This document shows positions 14,349 through 21,652 of a stretch of DNA of 21,652 bases, in pieces. Source of the stretch: a virus. Numbering within the stretch: position 1 is the stretch's first letter; every line of letters begins with the position of its first letter. Location of the stretch: IMG/VR virus record IMGVR_UViG_3300025141_000903, positions 1 to 21,652 of that record, one strand, 5' to 3'. Made by a program: the position numbers and the translations under genes. The notes beneath the pieces are model-generated. The model did no database searches, was not told the DNA's origin, and was given only the letters and a program-made list of their open reading frames with translations.

Positions 14349-17300
14349 ATGGCTGATCCTAACGAAATACTTGTTGAACTCGCTGCTGAGACCAGCGGCG
14401 AGCATAAAGAGAAACGCGTACGGTTGCGAAAAAATGCCCAACAAGCATTGCTATATATGATGGGCAAGCGCGCTTACGCGGGGAAGCTCCAGATGAGCAA
14501 CCGGAGGTTCTACCCTAACACTTGGGGGCGCCCCCAAACCGCGGACTCCGCTCAGTGGACCAAGAGACAAGCATCCCGAAGCTGTACCTCCGACGAGCCC
14601 AAGTGTTACACACATCGTTCCGGATACAAGCAGATTGTTCCCATTGAATCGGACGGCAACTACCCCCCGGAGGTTTCGACCTCGGTCCTTGCGACACCAC
14701 CACAGGGGACTAGTCAATTTTTTACATTTGAAATGACGCCGGCGCAGATGGCGGTCTTGGTGCCCCGAATTAGAATATTCAAAATCGATTATAAGTATGA
14801 TGAAGATACTAAAAGAATAGATACCGATATTAAGAAAGCCACCAAAAGAGAAATTATATTCGACAAAGCCATAACGGATGAAGAGTTAAATATACTGGTC
14901 GAAAAGGGGGGCAACGTGGGGTCATCAGGGATTGAATCATTTGAGTGGAAACTTAAGGGGGTCAACCCGGCGGAAGTCGATTCAAATATCATAGCCTCAT
15001 TAAAAATATACTTTAACAATATTGGTGTTTTTCAAAAAACAATCGATCGACTACACCGCAGAGAAGCAGCCCCTACGGTGGCTTCAGACTCGTCAGCACT
15101 GGAGTTGGAAGCTTCTTTCTTGGACCTTATTACTTTTGCGCCCCCCACGGCAAAAAATGTTGAAAACTTACCTTGCTTGGAAGAGTACGAGCCTGCGTTT
15201 TTCGAAATAATGGCGGAAGTGGGGTGGGAAGTGCCGCCCGTTACTCAACAAACGTTGCTCCACCCCGCGGCGATGGACCTGGCCGCCGCGGGCCTCTCGG
15301 AAACTCAAGAGATGCGAGCAGCCGGCATCACGATAGGGGACAGCGACGGCGACGGAACCCCGGACCAAGTGCACTTCGGCGATCCACCCGGGTCGGGGAA
15401 TCAAACCCTGCAGGAACGGGATCCCCTCGTCTTCCATCCTGATCGCGCATTGTTTACACTTCCCCAGATACAATATATAAAGAACAGTTCGCTGAAGTTG
15501 CTTTTGACACTGACTGACCACAAATTTGACTTCGCCGAGGACGGCAGCGCGACCTTGGAGGCAAATTATAGAGCGCGCTCAACGATGGTTGCTGAGGCGA
15601 AATATGATATCCTCGGCGTTCCACACAGCACACTAAACCTAGAGGAAGAGATTCAAAATCTGGATGGCAGCGACGAGCCGGCCACCGCCGATGAGGACGC
15701 CGACGTCTCCGTTACCCTCGCGAAGAACAGGAGCGCTCAGAAGAGGGCCAAGTTGCATAAGGAGAGGCTCCACGCGTCGCTTAGGAGTTCATATCAAAGA
15801 ATACTTAGAGAACTGCTGCTGTGGAACATGTATGAGGCCACGATTCCTAACGCCCTTCTTTTAAATTTTGAGGCGCAGGAAGCTCGCGATCCGCTCGGGA
15901 CGCCGAATGATACGAATCCTTACCGCGTAGCCGACCGAACATTAACATCACACTCGACTGCGCTTTCTTTTAATAGTCTTCTTAGGGTCATCGCGTCGGC
16001 CGATGCGGCGGGCACCACCACCATGCGAGAGGTGGCCTACGCGAAGATGGACGCGAACGCCGTGGATTACGCGGCGTCTCGCGGCACGTTGCCTTTCGCT
16101 TCCTTCGGCCAGGGCCACCTCGCGACGATGCCAAGCCAACGGCCCGCCACTTCCGGTGCTCCTGGCGATACCGCGGCGCAGCGAAAAGCGTGGCAGGATG
16201 CCTACGACGATCCAGAATTTGATCAAACCGGGAATGAACTATTTATGAAAAACCTTAGCAAGATTCAAGGACTCTTGGCTGCCAAGGACGACAAGGGCAA
16301 GACGAATCCTCCTCCTGTGAAAATTAAGAGAATCAAGGCGAAGCTGGGAAGTACTGTGGGAAAGAAAACCCCCAACCAAAAAGCCCTCGACAAGATTTTG
16401 GATGGTAAATCAGATTTAGCCCAGGGTGACTTCTTGGATTCAGACCCAAATGCACTCAATAACTACGGAGATATCTCACCGCACGCTGACGGTACATCAA
16501 GGATTCCTTTTTTCTATCTGGGGGATATCTTAGAGGTTTTTTTGACGAGCCCGGGCATCGTGGAGGCCGTCGCCAACCAAAAATTGGCTATTGTGACAAC
16601 GGATGTAAAATTTTTGAACTATTTTTCTCTGATTAACTCTATCGTTTTGGCTGGCCAAAAAAATCAGTTTGAGGTCAAGACCGCAACAATGGCTAAATCG
16701 GTTTCTTTCGAAGCAATTAAGTGCAAAAGTGCTGCTTTACCCAAAAGTGTGAGAGATCAACTATATGATCACGTTAATATAGCTCATATTCCCATTAGTG
16801 CTCAGCTTTTTTTGGATTTTTTTGCCGAAAAAATAACTTCGCGACAAGCCACTGTTTACTATCTGGAAGATTTTATAAGAGATTTATTTAACCTGTTTGT
16901 TAAGCCAATTGTGGCTGATCAGGGAATTCTTGGTGTACCGATAAATTACCCTGCATTTATAAATATTAATGTGGATACAGACAACAAAAGGTGCATGATC
17001 TTCAGGGGCGCCCAAGGGGGCGAGAAAATAGGGTACGACGAGAAGCGGCAGTTGTGGTCCGACCTAGTCGGGGGCCGCCTGAAGAAGACGGACCCTTCTC
17101 GGGCGGGTAGCCGCGGCGTGGATGACGCCAATAAGCCTGTTACAGATTCTACGGGGATCCGCGCAGGAGAGTCGTACATTGCTTCGTTGAGCGTCTACAA
17201 ACGGCTCACTGATCGCGGGTTTGAATGGATCACCCCCAACGCCGCCTCCCGCATCCACGGCGCCGGGCAAGTGACGCAGCGCTACGACGCCATTATGCCA

Positions 17301-17771
17301 CCGCCCACAAGTCCTGAGACTGCTGCGACGGTCAAGATACTTGGGTTTCTTACGTCAATCGATAATTTTAATGGTAATTATGAGGATAACATGAAAAAAG
17401 GTATGGCAAATTTTATTGTTGGCTTGAGTAGGGGAATTATTAAATCTGTAGAATTTGATCGAGTTGATCAACCCCATCTTCGGGAAGCCCGTGCTGCAAA
17501 ATCCAGAACATTTGCTCTTGGCCAATTACGCGAGTTATATAATGTTACGCTAACGATGTATGGTAACAATTTACTGAAACCCGGCGAACTTATATACGTA
17601 GAGCCTAATCCTATAGTTTTTGGGAAGCCAACATCGAAGACGTCAGTCGCACGTATTTTGGGACTTGGAGGATACCATATGGTTGTTGATGTCTCACATA
17701 GTATTTCAAAAGACGGATGGGAAACGGTAGCTAAGGCGCTGTTTATGGCAGCACCAGCGGTACCGGAGTAA
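14349..17771 (+). CDS. Large baseplate hub-like protein
   Basis: An 1140-aa virion protein. The C-terminus (about residues 1072-1135: GNNLLKPGELIYVEPNP, then ILGLGGYHMVVDVSHSI, then GWETVAKALF) has the shape of hub proteins of the T4 gp27 / P2 gpD group, where a PG.LI strand and a GGYY/H.V..V.H strand close the tube-like barrel. The middle (LPQIQYIKNSSLKLLLTLTD; LHASLRSSYQRILRELLLWN) is helical and unassigned. Several polar GC-rich segments interrupt it (residues about 40-115, 300-360, 435-480, 545-620, 885-980). One of them holds a DSDGDGTPD calcium-loop-like motif (D331 to D339). There is no lysozyme motif. The weak ribosome site and 4-base gap suggest coupling to the gp53-like gene. The hub assignment rests mainly on the C-terminus and position. 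Confidence 0.62.
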   Translation: MADPNEILVELAAETSGEHKEKRVRLRKNAQQALLYMMGKRAYAGKLQMSNRRFYPNTWGRPQTADSAQWTKRQASRSCTSDEPKCYTHRSGYKQIVPIESDGNYPPEVSTSVLATPPQGTSQFFTFEMTPAQMAVLVPRIRIFKIDYKYDEDTKRIDTDIKKATKREIIFDKAITDEELNILVEKGGNVGSSGIESFEWKLKGVNPAEVDSNIIASLKIYFNNIGVFQKTIDRLHRREAAPTVASDSSALELEASFLDLITFAPPTAKNVENLPCLEEYEPAFFEIMAEVGWEVPPVTQQTLLHPAAMDLAAAGLSETQEMRAAGITIGDSDGDGTPDQVHFGDPPGSGNQTLQERDPLVFHPDRALFTLPQIQYIKNSSLKLLLTLTDHKFDFAEDGSATLEANYRARSTMVAEAKYDILGVPHSTLNLEEEIQNLDGSDEPATADEDADVSVTLAKNRSAQKRAKLHKERLHASLRSSYQRILRELLLWNMYEATIPNALLLNFEAQEARDPLGTPNDTNPYRVADRTLTSHSTALSFNSLLRVIASADAAGTTTMREVAYAKMDANAVDYAASRGTLPFASFGQGHLATMPSQRPATSGAPGDTAAQRKAWQDAYDDPEFDQTGNELFMKNLSKIQGLLAAKDDKGKTNPPPVKIKRIKAKLGSTVGKKTPNQKALDKILDGKSDLAQGDFLDSDPNALNNYGDISPHADGTSRIPFFYLGDILEVFLTSPGIVEAVANQKLAIVTTDVKFLNYFSLINSIVLAGQKNQFEVKTATMAKSVSFEAIKCKSAALPKSVRDQLYDHVNIAHIPISAQLFLDFFAEKITSRQATVYYLEDFIRDLFNLFVKPIVADQGILGVPINYPAFININVDTDNKRCMIFRGAQGGEKIGYDEKRQLWSDLVGGRLKKTDPSRAGSRGVDDANKPVTDSTGIRAGESYIASLSVYKRLTDRGFEWITPNAASRIHGAGQVTQRYDAIMPPPTSPETAATVKILGFLTSIDNFNGNYEDNMKKGMANFIVGLSRGIIKSVEFDRVDQPHLREARAAKSRTFALGQLRELYNVTLTMYGNNLLKPGELIYVEPNPIVFGKPTSKTSVARILGLGGYHMVVDVSHSISKDGWETVAKALFMAAPAVPE

Positions 17772-17782
17772 GGAATCAGGCT

Positions 17783-19192
17783 ATGACCGATGAATTTGAA
17801 GACTGGGCACCAGAATCAAACGATCTCGATGAACCTGTTTATCTAGAGCAACTGTTCGAAGAAAACCTTTCGAGAAGGCGCGCCCTTTTAGATCCCGCAT
17901 CTGCTTTTCCACTAGGGAACAACCAGAGACGGTTGGTGGTCAATTTTAATCAAAGATTACAATATAAGAACGGCAACTATTTTGACGGTCTTCCAGAACC
18001 TTTAGAAACTTACTACGACAAGAATTTTTATGGAAGAGTAGATCGTTTTCAAAATGTAATTGTTCCAAAAAAAGATAGTAATTTGCTTAAGCAAGCTTCC
18101 TATGAAAAAAATATATTTGTTTTTAATTTTGTGGCTGATGCTCTTTTCAAGCTAAAAAGAAATCTAAAGATCGCCGGCGACACTGGGCAGATTGCTACTA
18201 ATACTTCTGTATTTTATATACTAGTGGCCACAAGAGGGTGGTTTAATTATGTTCCCGTTTATCAAGGATTATTTCGGATGCTCCCTAAATTTTATGATGC
18301 TTATTTATACTCTCTAGATAAAAGAGAATTTAATAAAATCATTACCTTTCAAGATTATGTTGGTGGTTTAATAAACTATCTTAAAGTGGGTACTTATAAG
18401 CTTCCTATTTCCTTGACGCAATATGTTTTATCGAATCACACATCGCCGGTTATCTCCGGCATCACGGCCGAGACCGCGATAACTAAATATGGGGATGATC
18501 TTGTTAATTATATGCAGTATATTTCGGATCCAAATTTTGATTATTATGTGCGCGCCGCCCGTAAATTTGGATTTTATGTCGACCGGAATGCTCCATGGAG
18601 GTTGTTCGCAGATGTATTCTCTCCTCCTATGCTAGAGGATCTTGGGACCTACGGCGTGACAAAAGAGAATTTTTTTGATACTTATTATGATCGCACATAT
18701 ACCTTGGATGTTGAACTAATGCGGGAAGAGTTGGTAACTGCCTACAATCATTTTGCGGCCGCCAGTCCAAAGATTATTGAAACGGTACCTGGACTGTCCA
18801 GAAGAGGCGCCCCCGGCTACTCTGCAGCCACTCTTGGGTGTTCTACTTCGAAACTTAAACAAATAGGTGAGAGACAACCAATCGCTTCATTCCAAGCAAC
18901 TGCCCTGGGAACTCGTTATTGGTTAGCATTTTATTTCCATATTCGGATGATCGAATCAGGTGTTACGTATAAAAATTCTGATTTCTTAATTGATGAAGCT
19001 GCAGCAGTCGCCCGGGCTTACGGCTATCAACAGGGACTTATTTATGTGAACAACCTCTTTAAGCCATATCTCTATGATGAAAGAATATTTGATAATTGGC
19101 GCTTGACAAAGAAAAAGAATTTTGTTAGAGTGGGAGAAGCTAAGGATAGAACCACTTCTGTTGTGGGGATATCAAATATAAATTCTTACTAG
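17783..19192 (+). CDS. Structural-module protein of unknown function
   Basis: 469 aa, not recognised. After an acidic N-terminus (DEFEDWAPESNDLDEP) there is a Tyr/Phe/Asn-rich sequence with many aromatic residues: NFYGRVDRFQNVIVPKKDS, then VFYILVATRGWFNYVPVYQG, then DPNFDYYVRAARKFGFYVD (from about residue 249) and NAPWRLFADV. There is no signal peptide, enzyme motif or clear membrane segment. It starts 11 bases after the hub-like gene with AAGGA upstream, and ends 9 bases before the polymerase gene, so it closes the baseplate block. Candidate roles are baseplate wedge or peripheral tail protein (inference only). Its DNA is evenly AT-rich (18121-18180 is 22/60 G+C), in contrast to the striped gene before it. 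Confidence 0.6.
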   Translation: MTDEFEDWAPESNDLDEPVYLEQLFEENLSRRRALLDPASAFPLGNNQRRLVVNFNQRLQYKNGNYFDGLPEPLETYYDKNFYGRVDRFQNVIVPKKDSNLLKQASYEKNIFVFNFVADALFKLKRNLKIAGDTGQIATNTSVFYILVATRGWFNYVPVYQGLFRMLPKFYDAYLYSLDKREFNKIITFQDYVGGLINYLKVGTYKLPISLTQYVLSNHTSPVISGITAETAITKYGDDLVNYMQYISDPNFDYYVRAARKFGFYVDRNAPWRLFADVFSPPMLEDLGTYGVTKENFFDTYYDRTYTLDVELMREELVTAYNHFAAASPKIIETVPGLSRRGAPGYSAATLGCSTSKLKQIGERQPIASFQATALGTRYWLAFYFHIRMIESGVTYKNSDFLIDEAAAVARAYGYQQGLIYVNNLFKPYLYDERIFDNWRLTKKKNFVRVGEAKDRTTSVVGISNINSY

Positions 19193-19201
19193 GGAGGCCA
19201 T

Positions 19202-20389
19202 TTGTTATTTCAGGCTCTTGATCATAAAAAAGATTGTGTTGGATATTTTGCCAACAATGCCATAGTGACAGGCCAAACGGTGCCCTCCAATGGTGAGACA
19301 TGGGAGTATACGCCCCATCTGGCGGGCGCCTCCTATGAAATTGCGCGTATCTATACGGGGGGGGCGACTCTCTCAAAGGTTTGTCCGGGCGATATGAAGG
19401 AGGAATGGGAAAAGATTAAACAAACGCTTAGATCGTCTCTCAAGGCCTTTAAAACAGCGCGGTTTTCTCTTGATGAAAATTGTTTTTATGACGCTGTGCC
19501 AGAATATTTTCTTTTTCAATATCTTGAAGCCAAAAACAAGATCACAAAACATGTTTTGGACACTTATCCGCGGCCACAAAATTATGATTTTATGTATAAT
19601 CTAGTAGAGATGCTCTCCAGTATTCGATCGCAGACCTTAAATATCGATATGGGGCCGATTAAGCATCTTTTAAGTTCGGTTCGAGGTAAAAACTTTCATA
19701 GAACAATTCAAGCCGTTGACCACCTCTGTGACTACAACCCATGGGGCACAGTAACTGGACGATTAGCTACAAATTCCAACACTTTTCCTATTCTTACAAT
19801 GAATAAAGAATTTCGAGCATGTATCAAACCCAAAAATGATTGGTTTATCGAACTAGATTTTAACGCGGCCGAGCTAAGGGTCCTTTTAGCTCTTGGAGGA
19901 GCAAAACAACCCCTAAATGATATTCACGATTGGAATGTCCAGCATATTTTTGATGGAAAAATAACCAGAGAGGAAGCTAAAACGAAGACGTTTGCGTGGC
20001 TTTACTCGCAAAGGACCAACAACGAGTTAGAGCGGCTTTATAACAAGGACGTGATACGAAATAAGTACTGGGACGGTTCCAAGGTTGAGACTGACTATGG
20101 TAGGATGATAGAGAAGGTAGATGAGCATCGGGCCCTAAACTATATCATTCAGAGCACTACAATTGATATGGTTCATGAACAAGCACATAAAATTTACGAA
20201 CTTTTAAAAGAGAAGAAAAGTAATATTTCATTTTTAATTCACGATGCGGTATATATCGATCTTGCAGAAGAAGATCGATACGAAATTCTAAATTGGCTTG
20301 ACATCTTTAAGAAAACACGCTATGATATATTCAAGGTTAATCTTGCGGCAGGTAAAAACCTAGGAGAGATGAAGAAATTAAAGTTATGA
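19202..20389 (+). CDS. polA: Family A DNA polymerase, short, polymerase domain only
   Basis: Copies the phage genome. Family A motifs in order: TGRLATNSNTFPILTM (185-200, cf. TGRLSS); motif A ELDFNAAELR with catalytic D219 and E224; motif B R256-x3-K260-x3-F264-x3-Y268, the same spacing as E. coli Pol I R754/K758/F762/Y766; then ALNYIIQST (N313, Q317); and motif C IHDAV with catalytic D348. Odd points: motif C is H-D-A where Pol I has H-D-E. The protein is only 395 aa, versus about 600 for a Klenow-type enzyme. I see no DxE exonuclease motif in residues 1-180. Rhodothermus phage RM378 is known to split polymerase and 3'-5' exonuclease between genes, and a similar split is plausible. Start is TTG 19202, with AGGGAGG 4 bases before it. 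It overlaps the next gene by ATGA. Confidence 0.9.
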   Translation: MLFQALDHKKDCVGYFANNAIVTGQTVPSNGETWEYTPHLAGASYEIARIYTGGATLSKVCPGDMKEEWEKIKQTLRSSLKAFKTARFSLDENCFYDAVPEYFLFQYLEAKNKITKHVLDTYPRPQNYDFMYNLVEMLSSIRSQTLNIDMGPIKHLLSSVRGKNFHRTIQAVDHLCDYNPWGTVTGRLATNSNTFPILTMNKEFRACIKPKNDWFIELDFNAAELRVLLALGGAKQPLNDIHDWNVQHIFDGKITREEAKTKTFAWLYSQRTNNELERLYNKDVIRNKYWDGSKVETDYGRMIEKVDEHRALNYIIQSTTIDMVHEQAHKIYELLKEKKSNISFLIHDAVYIDLAEEDRYEILNWLDIFKKTRYDIFKVNLAAGKNLGEMKKLKL

Positions 20390-20703
20390 AGAAATATTAT
20401 GATAAGCTTGTTCGTGATAAGATTCCCAATATTATTAAAGAAGCGGGGAAGAACGCTCAAGTACGCCCGGTTTCGCCCGAAAAGTTTAAAGCGTATGCTT
20501 TAACAAAATTGCGAGAAGAAGTAGAAGAATTTATCGACAATCCGTGTGCGGAAGAGGCCGCCGACATTCTTGAGATATTGTATACTATATGTGAGCATCA
20601 TGATGTCCGGCCTCTTACAATTGAGACTGAAAGAATTTCTAAACGTGTCAGCAAGGGCGCCTTCGACTCGGCCCTTATTCTAGAATGGGTAGATGAAGAT
20701 TGA
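20386..20703 (+). CDS. MazG-like NTP pyrophosphohydrolase
   Basis: A 105-aa all-alpha NTP-PPase. The start YYDKLVRDKIPNIIKEAG is the signature of the phosphoribosyl-ATP-pyrophosphohydrolase-like group. The metal-binding residues are present: E44-E45-x-x-E48 and E57-x-x-D60 (LREEVEEF, then EEAADIL). Such enzymes cleave (d)NTPs to (d)NMPs plus pyrophosphate. In phages they are proposed to clean nucleotide pools or to tune host (p)ppGpp signalling; which applies here cannot be seen. ATG overlaps the polymerase stop by 4 bases, and its own stop overlaps the next start by 4 bases, so it sits in a coupled trio with replication. The protein appears complete and ends in an acidic tail. Confidence 0.88.
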   Translation: MKKYYDKLVRDKIPNIIKEAGKNAQVRPVSPEKFKAYALTKLREEVEEFIDNPCAEEAADILEILYTICEHHDVRPLTIETERISKRVSKGAFDSALILEWVDED

Positions 20704-21557
20704 AAATCGTTGGTTTGGGAAAAGCGGGCTGTAATATTGCAAAAACTTTTGGAAAGTTTCCACAGTATGAAGTCTTTATGGTCGATACCGAAGAGGATGC
20801 GGACATTGTAATCAAGAAAAGAGAGAACCATGAAGATTATGATGCCAACTTTCCAAATCTTAAAAGAAAGTTCAAATTTACCAATGAAGAGGTTATTTTA
20901 GTTACGTGTGGTTCGGGCCAGATCTCAGGGGGAGTCCTCCAGCTTTTGAGCCAACTTCAAAATAATAAAATACGGCTTGTTTATATACAACCTGATCTTA
21001 CCCTATTAAGCGAAACACAGAAGAAGCAAGAAAAAATTGTTAGAAATGTGCTGCAGGAGTATGCGCGCTCCGGACTCCTTCAGGCGATTTATCTTGTCGA
21101 TAATAGCAAGATTGAAAAAAGTATTGGTGATGTACCCATTACTGGCTACTATGAAACTCTCAATCAGGCGATTGTTAATACGCTTCATATGATCAATATT
21201 TTTGAAAACTCTGAGCCGGTGATAGGAAATTATATAACCCCAGCCGAGATAAGCCGAATTGCAACAATTGGAATCGTGAACCTCGATGCGGAAAAAGAAG
21301 AAGAAAATTGGTTTTATGACTTGACAAGCGCACGCGATGTGGTATACTATTATGGTATCAATCAAGAGGATCTAAACAATGACGGCACGTTGTTCAGGAA
21401 AATTAATAGTTTTGTGAAGTCAAAAATTAAAGACAACATGAACATATCCTATGGGATATTTGAAACATCCTATGAACAAAAATATTGTTATTGCATTAAG
21501 TATTCATCTATGGTACAATCATTTTTAGAACAACTAGACGATCAGGATATTAGCTGA
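20700..21557 (+). CDS. Divergent tubulin/FtsZ-superfamily protein
   Basis: A 285-aa protein with the layout of an FtsZ/tubulin GTPase core. KIVGLGKAGCNIAKTF (2-17) parallels FtsZ IKVIGVGGGGGNAV. YEVFMVDTE matches VEFFAVNTD. GSGQISG (71-77) stands where tubulins have GGGTGSG. IRLVYIQPDLTLLSETQKKQ fits ILTVAVVTKPFNFEGKKR, and LLQAIYLVDNSKI fits VDSLITIPNDKLL. GNYITPAEISRIATIGI (176-191) falls where FtsZ has its T7 loop NVDFADVRTVM. The two T7 aspartates needed for GTP hydrolysis appear absent (I179 and A182/E183). It is shorter than FtsZ (about 380 aa). Start is TTG 20700, overlapping the MazG-like stop as TTGA. A plain nucleotide-binding Rossmann protein (G5-x-G7-x-x-G10) is the alternative. 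Homology is inferred from motif order. Confidence 0.6.
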   Translation: MKIVGLGKAGCNIAKTFGKFPQYEVFMVDTEEDADIVIKKRENHEDYDANFPNLKRKFKFTNEEVILVTCGSGQISGGVLQLLSQLQNNKIRLVYIQPDLTLLSETQKKQEKIVRNVLQEYARSGLLQAIYLVDNSKIEKSIGDVPITGYYETLNQAIVNTLHMINIFENSEPVIGNYITPAEISRIATIGIVNLDAEKEEENWFYDLTSARDVVYYYGINQEDLNNDGTLFRKINSFVKSKIKDNMNISYGIFETSYEQKYCYCIKYSSMVQSFLEQLDDQDIS

Positions 21558-21577
21558 TCGTACTTTAACCCAACTAT

Positions 21578-21585
21578 AAGGAGAT
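21578..21585 (+). promoter_or_regulatory. Strong ribosome binding site for the last gene
   Basis: AAGGAGAT is a near-perfect Shine-Dalgarno sequence ending 6 bases before ATG 21592. It is stronger than the sites of the upstream trio, which rely on overlaps, and so predicts high expression, as expected for a single-stranded-DNA-binding protein. Confidence 0.75.
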
Positions 21586-21591
21586 AAAATT

Positions 21592-21652
21592 ATGGGTATC
21601 AATTTAGACAAGATGAGAGATAAGCTTTCATCCCTTCGCGGCGAGGGTAACG
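21592..21652 (+). CDS. Start of a gene, possibly gp32-type single-stranded-DNA-binding protein (truncated by window)
   Basis: Only 20 codons are visible: MGINLDKMRDKL, then SSLRGEGN. The basic/hydrophobic helix followed by a Gly-rich turn resembles the start of gp32-like proteins in distant T4 relatives, and a gp32-type gene next to polymerase genes makes sense. The evidence is short and mostly contextual. The strong ribosome site makes it likely that a real gene begins here. Confidence 0.45.
   Translation, partial: MGINLDKMRDKLSSLRGEGN

Noticed and set aside
16958-16965. Second perfect TATAAATA
   Set aside because: It lies deep inside the hub-like gene, encoding part of an ordinary hydrophobic stretch, with no gene start nearby.
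20386-20703. MazG-like gene as part of a toxin-antitoxin pair
   Set aside because: No toxin-like neighbour. It is coupled to polymerase and the tubulin-like gene, so nucleotide metabolism fits better.
1-21652. tRNA genes, CRISPR arrays, insertion sequences, integrase or attachment sites
   Set aside because: No cloverleaf-like intergenic sequence, regularly spaced repeats, transposase or integrase motifs were seen. No gap between genes is longer than about 100 bases.

Overview
This window is about 21.6 kb of a contractile-tailed bacteriophage (myovirus) genome that belongs, by protein motifs and gene content, to a distant branch of the T4 superfamily. No host genes, tRNAs, insertion sequences or CRISPR arrays are visible. 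All recognised genes lie on the + strand, are tightly packed, and include TTG and GTG starts. The background is AT-rich, with short GC-rich stripes inside several structural genes. The host cannot be named from this sequence. The gene set resembles environmental, probably aquatic, 'far-T4' phages; this is inference.

Region 1 (1-4000), head and neck: the 3' part of a gp23-type major capsid gene whose start lies left of the window, a strong hairpin terminator, a gp13-type neck protein and a gp15-type tail terminator. Region 2 (4000-10700), tail: an enlarged gp18-type sheath, a gp19-type tube protein, a second tube-fold protein with an added tail, a gp26-type baseplate/chaperone protein with a zinc ribbon, an overlapping out-of-frame extension joined at a run of seven T's, and a small protein of unknown function. 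Region 3 (10700-19200), tape measure and baseplate: an 853-aa tape measure, a putative baseplate protein, a gp53/LysM-like wedge protein, an 1140-aa hub-like protein and an unrecognised conserved-looking protein. Region 4 (19200-21652), start of the replication/metabolism module: a short family A DNA polymerase lacking an obvious exonuclease, a MazG-like NTP pyrophosphohydrolase, a divergent tubulin/FtsZ-like protein, and the first codons of a gene that may encode a gp32-type single-stranded-DNA-binding protein.

The most interesting part is the last block. Polymerase, MazG-like and tubulin-like genes overlap by 4 bases each, so they are probably translationally coupled. The tubulin-like protein keeps a recognisable glycine-rich signature but appears to have lost the acidic residues that drive GTP hydrolysis. 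A second point is the gp26-type gene, which ends next to a T7 run where a +1 (or -2) shift would add a conserved-looking helical domain. This parallels the frameshifted tail-assembly chaperones that many tailed phages encode just before the tape measure. A third point is the set of GC-rich stripes coinciding with probable loop insertions in virion proteins.
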